From Hypericum androsaemum (Eukaryota > Streptophyta > Magnoliopsida > Malpighiales > Hypericaceae), in NCBI GenBank assembly GCA_963995505.1, contig OZ023184.1:18970228-19034227 (forward strand): a DNA stretch of 64,000 bases, written 5' to 3'. The position numbers were made by a program, and so were the translations under genes. This document shows, one piece after another, positions 54,971 to 64,000 of this stretch; within the stretch, counting starts at the first letter, position 1; each line of letters starts with the position of its first letter. A model generated the notes under the pieces. It worked only from the letters and a program-made list of their open reading frames with translations, was not told the DNA's origin and searched no databases.

Positions 54971-55059
54971 TAAATATTTACCTTTCAAAAAAAAAATTTA
55001 ACACCATCAGTTAACTATTTAGTATATCTAACACTCAAAACTTCAATCATTGACCTAGT

Positions 55060-55600
55060 TTTTTTAAGGGTCATAGACGAATAAACTTATATTACATCGA
55101 AAAATACCTCTAAAAAAATTACATCGGGAAATTCGAAAAGAGGAGTACGACAAGATCATGAGGATGCGAGCTAACCCAATTCATGAGAAGTAAACCTAGT
55201 CAATGCTTATGACTAAACCAATCTGCAACACGGTTATGAAAGATAAGAATATGAATAATGGAACACTTCGGTAATAGAGCTAGAGTACGTCTAATATCAA
55301 TTACAAGGAGTTCCACCTCCCAATCAACAACCGGCTCGAGATCTGTTAAAAATATGTAAGCTAATTGATAGTCCATTTTAATAGTACCAGTAAAATATTA
55401 AAAAAGATCCATTGCCATATCATTAACAATCTGGATCGCCTTCAATTCTGCTTAAAGGGGGAAGAAGCATACGAAAGTTTAGTCTGACCTTCTATAATAA
55501 GGCCTCGTTGATCTCGTGCGATAATGACAATACCCTTCTGAGGATAGTAATCCACCCATGAAGTATTGCAGCTGAACTTATTTTCCCCCAGTCCATGAGG
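55060..55600 (-). pseudogene. Relic of a LINE-type RNase H domain
   Basis: Minus-strand frames give, in order, NTSWVDYYPQKGIVIIARDQ then RGLIIEGQTKLSYAS (about 55570-55450), and later DLEPVVDWEVELLVIDIRRT then LALLPKCSIIHI and NRVADWFSHKH (about 55345-55215). This matches the RNase H domain at the 3' end of plant LINE reverse transcriptase genes, ending in the R-VADW motif. Stops (for example at the glutamine-like codon after SPFK) and a frameshift break it. Confidence 0.6.
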
Positions 55601-55707
55601 ACGGAACATCCTACATTACTTGGGGGAGATAGGATCTCAAAAAATTCAGTGCAATTCTCACGAGCAACCAGCCAAAAAGCATAGGATCAATTCTCAACCC
55701 TTCAAAA

Positions 55708-55890
55708 GGGTTTTGGATTGAGTGGGGACAACATAAAAGTTGTCCCTACAGAGAGAATTTTATTTGAACCATCAGATTTCATTAAAAATCGTATATACAG
55801 ATCCGACAATCATCAAAAACCGTGTCTGTAGGTCCAAAACCTTGATCCATTTTAGTAGGGATAAATCTTGTCCCCACTGAATCCAACCCC
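55708..55890. mobile_element. 183-bp MITE, relative of the element at 913-2376
   Basis: Ends gggttttggattgagtgggg and the inverse ccccactgaatccaacccc. The interior matches the start-of-window MITE in inverted orientation (tcagatttcattaaaaatc, gatccattttagtaggg). The flanks share tcaaaag with one mismatch over 9 bp. Confidence 0.7.
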
Positions 55891-56755
55891 TCAAAAGATG
55901 AACTTGTTTTTCGCAATCTAGATAAACCATCATAAGTACATAGCATAACAACACAATAATTTAGTGTCAAGATCATTTAGTAAGGCAAAAATATGTTCCA
56001 ACCAGGACCTAAAGTGAAGTCAGTCCCGCGGAGAAAATCTGCAGTTAAAAAGAGCTAGTCAAATAAGCGGCCCTATTGAGAAAACATTCAAACAACATAT
56101 TTGCCATGTCCATTAGAAGAAAAAAAAACTACATTACTTGCCATGTCCATTAGGGAAAAAAATACTACCTTACTTGCCATTTCCATTAGACAAAAAAATT
56201 GGAAATATTGGAGAATCCAGACGAGAGGACCTAATTTAGCTCCAACTCCCTACCTGTTCATAAAATTCCAGACACCATAGACAAAATAAAAGTATTTTTT
56301 AAAAAATATAGACAAAATAAAAGAGAAACAGTAGGTCCCATTTTTTTAAAAAAATTCAGCATGAATTTTCAGAATCAAACGATGTCAAGAATATCTCTTT
56401 TAATAATATTTTTTATTTGTAAAATTTAAACAAAAAATTATTAAATAAATTTAAATTATTATTTGAACCAACTATCATGCTAATACTCCCAAAAGACGGA
56501 ATAAATAGTACATTAAATCACATTCACTGTATCCAAAGTATTTGTCATAATATTGCCAGCCCAAAGGGGCTGGATTATTTTAAAGTGTGTTCAGTTGGTC
56601 AGAAATCCTTTATAATATGCAGGGAATGGACACACAAAGTAAGTGGCGTACAGAAATTGGAATCGGGATGCCCCACTCTCTACATTTATAAATATTTTTT
56701 TGGGGCAAATTATGCTCAGGTCTCTTAAGTTTGGTTTCTCTCTCTCGGGTAAATC

Positions 56756-57828
56756 GGATTTGGATTCAGGGGGGACTACATAAAAGTCATCCCCATGGTA
56801 TGGACTAAATATGGACCCTTAGATTTGATCAAATTCTTTTTTTATAGATCTGATGGCCAGGATCTGTTGAGGGTATTTTCGAGTTTTTACCCAAACATAC
56901 TCATTAGGGTTCCACCATTTTCCTATATAATCTCACAAAAAAAATCATCTCCTAAAAAAAAAAATCATCGTCCCCCCGATCCGCCGCCCTCCCGATTCCA
57001 TTCCCCCCCCTCCCGATTCCCCCCCAGCCTCCCTCCCGATCTCCCCTGTCGTTGTGCAACAGAAATCACAGGCGATGCAAAATAAAGGGCAATAATTGAG
57101 AGGGCTTGTGTCGTGGACCATTGCCTGCAGTCAATTGATTTTGAAACCAATTGAGAGGGCTTGTGTATATTTTTTTCCTGCAGTCAAATGATTTCGAAAC
57201 CAATTGAGAGGGCTTGTGTATATTTTTTTCCTGCAGTCAATTGATTTTGGTTTTGCTGTATTTTTTGGTTTTGATTTTGTCGCATTTAATTTGATTAATT
57301 GAATTTTATTCTTTGATTTTTATTATTATTTTGACTTACTTTAATTGTCACGTGAGACGTGGAATGAAAACCAATATCACGGTGGAATGAAATCAATATC
57401 ATAGAAGATTGAAACCAATATCCGAGAAGATAGAAACCAATATCATAGTAGAATGAAACCAATATCATAGTAGAACGAAACCAATAACATAGAAGATGGA
57501 AACCAATATCATAGTAGAATGAAACCAATATCATAGTGGAATGAAACCAATATCATAGTAGAATGAAACCAATGTCATAGTAGAATGAAACCAATAACAT
57601 AGAAGATGGAAACCAATAACATAGTAGAATGAAACCAATATCATAGTAGAATGAAACCAATAGCATAGAAGATGAAAACCAATATCCGATAAAATAGAAA
57701 CCAATATTCTCATACTTGTATTTCCATAAATTATATTATTTTACTGATATTTTTTTTAATTATTGATTTCCAATATTACCCCTGTCCCTTTCAGTGGGGA
57801 TTACCCATGTCCCCACTGAATTTGAACC
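56756..57828. mobile_element. Nested MITE-like element with minisatellite interior
   Basis: Flanked by the 10-bp direct repeat cgggtaaatc (56746-56755, 57829-57838), read as a 9- or 10-bp target duplication. Ends ggatttggattcagggggg and inverse ...ccccactgaatttgaacc relate it to the 55.7-kb MITE. It sits inside the left TIR of the outer MULE, hence is younger than it. It contains a pyrimidine-rich CCCGATTCC repeat patch (56975-57040), a near-repeat of gagagggcttgtgtatattt and a minisatellite. Confidence 0.85.
57365..57712. repeat. 22-bp minisatellite, about 15 units
   Basis: Units of the type accaatatcatagtagaatg plus aa, with variants (aacatagaagatgg, atccgagaagatag). The array lies wholly inside the nested element. 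Frames read from it are artefacts. Confidence 0.9.
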
Positions 57829-58299
57829 CGGGTAAATCTATGTTGTCGTGATGTCGTCCTCCGTGTTTGAGTTTAGAAACTCTCGGATCCCTCGATAATG
57901 TCATTATTCTTTTTTTTAATTTTTATCTAAGAAATGACAGATATATTCTTAAAAAAAAAGAAAAATCATCGTCTACAACTTTCATCTTCTTCCTCTCTTC
58001 TGGATCAACTTCGAAATCTAACCCAATAAATTCTTAATCAAAGGCCCAAAAATGGAGATGCACAGAATCAATTTCTGCCCTTGAATCAAACCTTGAACAA
58101 CCCTAATTTTGAAACCCAAATCAATATTGAAAAACCCTAATTTCAAGTTCCAACCAGAGCAAATTTCACAACACCACTAATCATTGGACGACGAGGGATT
58201 GCCTTCAATCCAACATTAATCTCCGTCTCGTCGCTCTCTCTCTCTCTCTCTGCCTTTAATCGTTCACAACAACGCCGCCTTCGACGATGACGGATTGAC

Positions 58300-58712
58300 G
58301 AGCCCACCAGGCCCTACGACCTCCCCGTCGCGTCCTCCTGGTGGGCCCACTCCAGCAAGGAGAACCTCAGCCCCGTCCTAAAGAACTCCCCCGCGGTGAC
58401 AACCACGGCTCTGTTTTGAGCCCCAAGAAAGTGGATGTGGATGAGGAGGAGGATGGGAAGATAGACAGGGAGATAGAGGAGATCGTCCCGGCATTGAAGC
58501 TGGAGAAGGCGGAGAGGAAGATTAAGAGGACGGTGAAGAAGAGGGGTAGAATCATCCCGATAAAGTTCATGGACGCCACGCGCCGCCGTGGGTTTAGCCT
58601 TGGCCCAGTTCGATCCCAGGTCACCGGTCACATTCTTCAGCCTCGATGGGTTCTGGGTTTTTACGATCTGGGTTGGTGGATGACGACCTTCGTGGGCGGT
58701 GGCTTCAAATGA
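58300..58712 (+). pseudogene. Possible captured host-gene fragment, unidentified
   Basis: A 123-codon plus frame (58341-58712) includes VDVDEEEDGKIDREIEEIVP, then ALKLEKAERKIKRTVKKRG and RIIPIKFMD, an acidic patch followed by a helical coiled segment. Another frame just upstream gives KENLSPVLKNSPAV. This looks like a protein fragment rather than random sequence, in the interior position where the other MULEs carry host fragments. I do not recognise the family, and a stop separates the two pieces. Confidence 0.45.
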
Positions 58713-59032
58713 TGTCAAAATTTTGTAGCTCAAGTACAAATTAAATCAATGGGATCTTTGGCGATTAAGGTCGGAAGCACCAAAGGTATTTTAGAGGTTG
58801 AATCTGGGTTTGATTTTATTGGTGTTCATAGTTTTCTAGAGATATTTTTTTTTGTTTAAAGATATTTTTTTCATTTTTATGACAAAAAAAAGGGTATTGA
58901 TGTCAGCTAGGGATCCGAGAGTTTCTAAACCTAAATACAGGAGACGACAACATAAATTTTAGAAAAGCAGAGATTCGAGAGAGAGAAAAACCAAACTCCA
59001 AGAACCTGAACATAATTTGCACGTACTTTTTT

Positions 59033-62000
59033 CTAGTCCCTTTGTTACGTTTTGTATTGTTGCATCAGTTTGTGGGTACATGTGCAGTTATTAGTTGGCC
59101 TTTTTAAACAGATTTAGGTTTTTGAGAAATTTTTTATCATAATTAGGTGGGCATAAGATTCTAAGCAATCATCCAACTTGCCATAAATAAAAGCTGAATT
59201 CCTTACTCCTCCAATACGGCACAATTTTTTTTATGTTTAGTTCCATCAACCAAGGCGTTAAATTAATGAGAGTTGGTCCGATTGGTAAATAATTTGTATT
59301 TATTTAAATTAATATTATATTTAAATCTTATAAATAAATTCCATAATTTAAAAAATTATAATATAAATAAAACTTGACAATATTTAACTATGAATACCAC
59401 AATTTAAAAAAAAAATCATGTTCATTGAGTTCCAAAGACAACATTATCCAATGACAGGAAACACTAAAATTAATTTGCTTCAGTACGGCATTAAAATTTT
59501 TTTGCAGTCTGAACCACTAAAACAGAGCAATAACTACGCATGTACTCCTAATAAATCTAGATAGGACAAGTGTCTAAAATACTTTTTTCTTTATGCTCTA
59601 AAAATACAAATAGATCGTATTAAGTATTCAGTAGCAGGCACAAGCGAAGTGCACTTATGCTATGAAATGATTTTATTCTAAGTTTCTTGTTTTTCCTCGG
59701 GCATAAGTCGACAATTATGTCTTTTATTTTTTGTTATTTCAATCATTGTACGTATTTTTGTGCGAACCTAATTCAAGCAGTAAAAGATCAAGCAGATATT
59801 TGCGATTGAGATAAGTCAAACATTAATGGAGGAGTAAAAATCTATGTATAAAAATAAAATAAAATGGTGTATTATTAAAACTCAAATATAGTATATTTTT
59901 GGTTGAGGAACAACCAAACATAATTGAATTTGACTTAATATACAAGTAGAGAAGGAGTAAAATAAAACTATATCACACTCAATTTGTTTTTCCTACCAAA
60001 AAACTATTATTACACTCAACTTTTATGGACCAACTATACCACTCCTCTGCCATGCAACATGAACTTTTGATAATTACTTATCAGACTTAAAAGCAAAATT
60101 AACCGAATTTCAAAGTTTAATAGGTTTTTATATGTCTAATCTATTTTTGGTATACTAATGAAAATTGATACAAATAGCAAATTATTTCAATTTCTCGAAA
60201 ATCAAGATTGGTAAAAAATTAATAAAAAACAAATTTGAAAAAATATCGATAGTTCGTACATAGAATAAAAAATAGAATGGGTACAAATTTGACGTATATG
60301 TAGGCGTTTGGACCCGGGGAAGCCGGAAATGTGCACATAGGATACTCTGGCCAATCTGAGAAACGCAAGTATGGTAATATGAGTTTTCCAAACGACAGCT
60401 TCTTTTTACTGAACAAAACGACAGCGAGGGGGCGTGGCCACTTGCGACGTCACATTTCAGGACGGTGGTCGTTTTTTTCTCGAAACGTGACATATTGTCC
60501 ATGGCTTTTAATTTTTCTTTGGATAAGAATATTATTTAGCTTATCAGTTATCACTGCCCCTAAGAAAGCTTTAAAGAACGGACGCACACATTAGACGTAG
60601 GCGCTTAACTATTGGGCCACGTGGGGCGGAAGTTAATACCAAATCAACACGTGTGGAATCGCGGTATAAAGTGACGACTACGATTTCGTCTAATCTTGCC
60701 ACATTGCAACGAAACTTGCATTGTAAAGTTAGTCAAGTGTTTTGTGTTCTAATTTAGTAAAGAGATTATTTTTGTGAATTTTTTGAAAGTGATTTTATTG
60801 TTGGTCGGACCATGATTAAGGATTCAGAACAAAATGGTTTAGTTGTGTTGATTATTGGTCCAACCATCCATATTGATCACTTGCCCAACTATTCTTGAAG
60901 TTAAATGAAAAGTTACTTGAATATCCTAAAAAGATGCTCATCCGAAGCTAAAAACCAAGGCTCATACAAACAGTGGAAAATTGTAGTGGTATCTAATCCC
61001 GAGGTTTAAATGAGAACGGATTGAGTGCTGACAACATAAAATTGAAAGCACTAATCAGACAATATAGAGTTCTCGTTTGATTCTCCTTCCCAGAACCTCA
61101 TAAAACAAACAACGATGTGAGGGAGACAGCGGCACGCCGACTAGTCCCATTCCTCCGGCCGTCGGGCCCGTCGATGCTGGTGAGGGAGACGGCGGCTCGC
61201 CCTAGTATTTTAGGCTTTGAAAAGTGATGTGCCTTTATCTTTTTGCCTTGAAAAACTGATGTGCCGTTATTTTTGTTTGATGTGCCGTTCAAGTACAACG
61301 ACACAAAAATGAGCCATCAAAGTCTCCGCGTTGCCAAAATGGTGCTTCTAAGGGGTCAGCATTGCCGAATCCAGCCTTAATTTAAATGCATGTAATTTTC
61401 ACACCCTTTTAGCTTTGCCAAATAGAATGTCATCATGTGACTAAAGAGGTATTTTCTTAATTTTTTTTAACATCTGCTAATCTCTTTTATTCAGAATCGA
61501 ATATTATGGGAACCTCTTTTCATAATCCTCCTTTGTATCTTGACAAAGCTAAAATCATCCGTGAAATAGGCGTGCTTCTTGCCCGCTCTTTCACCACCCT
61601 GGCACATGATCAAAGTTATGAGCGTACCGCTCGGCCAAAACCTTTTCCAAGTGGGACAGGGACAAGATAAAATATATATGCACTTTCTTTCATCGGATTG
61701 GTGTAAAAGATGCACATTCAAGTTCCCAAGGGTCATTATCTGCAATTGAACTGAAAAAAATGACGGAGTAAGAAAATATTTAATTAATGGATTCCCGCGG
61801 GAAACAAAAAATAGCTTCCATCATGTAATCAGACTTAAACAATCTTCTGAACTGATCATCATTCAAAATGTTGTTCGATTTGAGCATGAACTAGTCGGAT
61901 CCAATATATTGTCGGATACAAATGGTTTCCGCATGTATTCTTAATTGGGCTTGTATGTGGGCTCGGCCGTCGTATAAACTTTTATACGGGTTTTAATTCG

Positions 62001-62474
62001 GCTTTTCTTGGCCCAATTCCGCCGACTGTCGGCCACAAAAAAGTAGAAGGTTGGGGATTGAAATCAATTTATCCTAAAGGTGAATTTTGCTCCCTCCCTC
62101 TGCTTGCTGGCCAACTCAACTCAATGATTCAAATAAATCGCATTGGCGGAGATTAAAATTAACAGCATGACAATGTTGACTTGATCTGATGAAAATAAGG
62201 TTGAAAACCCAGAAACGGATATGTTGTTTTCCAAATACAACCTGCAAACAACAATCAATTGTGTCTAACCACAACTCAGACCACAAAATTTTTGAGCAAG
62301 CGAAGCAATATTCTGCCAACAACTAGTTATCCTATACATGTGTCAGAAGGGAAGAATCTAGTTGCCAATTTATACCCCTTTCCACCACCTTTTATTATGA
62401 TCTCCATGGATCGTCTACGAGCAAGTCCAGTCTCTTGGGAAGCCTGTGTTATTAAAGGCTTACGAGTTTCCAGT
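59033..62474. other. AT-rich intergenic region and 3' flank of PDH E1-alpha
   Basis: No gene could be supported. 61110-61330 has two imperfect repeats of gtgagggagac-gcggc and three of tgatgtgccgtt-like text. The last 200-300 bp before 62475 are probably the 3' UTR of the minus-strand gene. Confidence 0.5.
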
Positions 62475-63653
62475 TCACGGAAGTGCAACTCGAACCTCTT
62501 TCCTATCCGGTCCAAATGACTGCAACCGAAAATGGAAGACGTTAAGAATCACCATGTCAGTACAACCGCAGGAAATAGCTGATCTTATGTACAATGAACG
62601 CCAAAACAAAGTGAAACCTCGACGTGATTGAGAATCGACTTGTCTTGATTTGTATAGATATTGGAAAATATTTGAGAGTGAAATGATAGGCAAAGAACTG
62701 TCAAGTAAAAAAGATGTTTTGCTTACCTCAACCCCGTAACCTTTCGAATAGACATTGGTAAAGAGTTCAGAAGCATCTGGCATTGCGCTCTCCTGTAATG
62801 ATTGGGCAGAAGCAGAGAACAATAAGAGTTGGAATTAGGGTAAGGACTGAATTTGTTCCAATCAAGTAGCATAAGCTGGCATCACGAGAATATAAATGCT
62901 TCTCACCTTAGCTTGAGCAATAGCTTCATCAACTTCTTTTCGTATTTCCTTTTCCATATCCTGAAAAAGAAACAAAAATAAGCATCTGGGTTTAGATCAT
63001 CAAATTCTTCTGTATTGAATAGCAAGACAGATCAAATAGGGAAAAACAAAGAAAAGATGAAGAAAAAAGCTAAGAACATACCTTGAGCTCTTTCTCGGTA
63101 GCCAAGTCATGACTCAAAACCAATTTCCTCACCCTCTCAATTGGGTCACGCTCCTGAACATTGTGACACAAAAACAATATTAATTATGTATATCAAAGTT
63201 CCAGACATCTAGATATAACTCAATAATGGTCACTCACCTGTCGGACTCCTGAAATCTCATCACGTGTACGATAGGTGCTCCCTGGATCAGACATGGAGTG
63301 ACCATGATACCTGTAGGTATCCATCTCCAGAATCTGCACGAGCATTAGTAGTTCATGGGATTTTATCGAAGTATTTAACTATGCACAAAAAATAGTACCT
63401 ACTGGGATCTTTCAATTCTAATTCACAGATATATCCACCAAGCAATTAAAAGTAGGGGAAAACAAAGATATACAGGAAAAATGTTAGCAGTTTGCACCAA
63501 GTAGTTTGATCCATGAGAGCAAAAAGACGGAACAAGCAACTTCAAGGGCACAGCAGATGTCGAACTGAAACTTACAATAGGTCCGTTTTTCAAGGCGTGT
63601 TCCTTTGCAAACTTGCATGCTTGCTTCACAGCAAGAGCATCCATACCATCAAC
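62475..63653 (-). CDS. E1 ALPHA: Pyruvate dehydrogenase E1 component alpha subunit, mitochondrial (C-terminal part)
   Basis: Thiamine-dependent decarboxylase subunit of the mitochondrial pyruvate dehydrogenase complex. Six exons on the minus strand (63653-63576, 63333-63238, 63154-63083, 62960-62907, 62792-62727, 62519-62475) are all in phase 0 and give the last 136 residues. They include [20 protein letters not shown], then [12 protein letters not shown] (the conserved phosphorylation-loop serine region), [20 protein letters not shown] and the end [14 protein letters not shown]. All joints are GT-AG. The thiamine-binding N-terminal two thirds lie beyond the right edge of the window. It resembles the Arabidopsis E1 alpha/IAR4 pair. 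The alternation of small exons is normal for this gene. Confidence 0.93.
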
Positions 63654-64000
63654 CTGTGACCGAAAGTTATAAATAAAAGGGGAAGCTCAAAGCAAAGGCT
63701 GTTACTATCACAATAACCCAGCCCAAAGTTTTAGAGTAACAAGCACAGTGGTTGGTGTTGTACAAAACAATTTAATCCACCTTCAAGTACAAGATGATAG
63801 ATTCCGGTTAAGAGCACAGTCCCATAAACCAAGAAAGAGACCATAGAACAGCCTCGACCCAAAACAATCTTAATAGCTCACAAGAACAACCTTCCGGAAA
63901 ACTCCACATTCTGCCTACTAAAACAAAACCTCTACTACAATGAGATGGAAGCCTTAGGTGAAGGGCCCCTTGGGTAACTGTTCACATGAATACTCCCAAA
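63654..64000 (-). other. Intron of the PDH E1-alpha gene
   Basis: The exon at 63653 is preceded on the minus strand by an acceptor cacag. No exon with the expected upstream residues was seen up to 64000, so the intron is at least 347 bp and continues past the window. Confidence 0.7.

Larger units (their letters stand above)
56702..59023. mobile_element. Family B MULE (copy 2) with nested element
   Basis: Outer ends ggggcaaattatgctcagg and inverse ...gaacataatttgcacg; flanks tattttttt (56693-56701) and tactttttt (59024-59032), 9 bp with one mismatch. The TIRs also pair tttagaaactctcggatccc (near 57875) with its inverse near 58905 and share that word with the 41.9-kb Pack-MULE. The left TIR is split by a 1073-bp nested insertion. 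The interior near 58300-58712 may be captured host sequence. Confidence 0.85.

Noticed and set aside
57295..57713. Minus frames rich in Phe/Tyr/Ser (repeating LVSFYYDIGF)
   Set aside because: Translation of the 22-bp minisatellite.
60990..61090. Possible further MITE (ggattgagtgctgacaacat)
   Set aside because: Only one end resembles the MITE family; no inverted partner or target duplication was found.

Overview
ORGANISM. The window reads as nuclear DNA of a flowering plant, probably a eudicot. It has GT-AG introns of 68-750 bp, long AT-rich spacers, plant-specific gene families (class I formin, WVD2-like/TPX2, GATL GT8 enzyme, mitochondrial pyruvate dehydrogenase E1-alpha) and plant-type Ty3/gypsy Tat, Ty1/copia and Mutator-like (MULE) elements. 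I cannot name the species. LAYOUT. 1-5.4 kb: AT-rich spacer with a 275-bp tandem duplication, a MITE and two MULEs (976-2246, 3015-4004), the second carrying a BAHD acyltransferase fragment. 5.4-21.7 kb: a complete, apparently young 16.3-kb Tat-lineage LTR retrotransposon on the minus strand. It has 1791-bp LTRs with one mismatch seen by eye, TSD ataac, gag-pro and pol. On the opposite strand it carries a six-coding-exon gene for a plant mobile domain protein. 22.5-25.0 kb: class I formin (+). 25.8-28.4 kb: WVD2-like protein (-), convergent with the formin. 33.7-34.8 kb: intronless GATL glycosyltransferase (-). 35.9-41.8 kb: a decayed Ty1/copia element (-) with six in-frame stops, unequal LTRs and a self-complementary segment where a tRNA primer site is expected. 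41.9-43.0 kb: Pack-MULE with a PB1-domain gene fragment. 46.2-47.6 kb: Pack-MULE with a SAUR fragment. 49-55 kb: a 387-bp MULE-like MITE with a minisatellite, a 1.5-kb foldback element and two MULEs whose interiors are almost entirely (GGA)n purine repeat. 55-59 kb: a LINE RNase H relic, a MITE and a MULE with a second element nested in it. 62.5-63.7 kb: the last six coding exons of pyruvate dehydrogenase E1-alpha (-), running off the right edge. HOW IT FITS TOGETHER. Four ordinary host genes sit among nested transposons. The dominant theme is Mutator-type activity: eight elements with inverted termini and 9-bp (one 9-10 bp) target duplications, most of them pure A/T. At least three carry recognisable fragments of unrelated host genes. 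The most unusual object is the intron-containing gene carried antisense inside the Tat retrotransposon: its introns lie in the wrong orientation to be spliced from the retroelement's own RNA and so survive retrotransposition.
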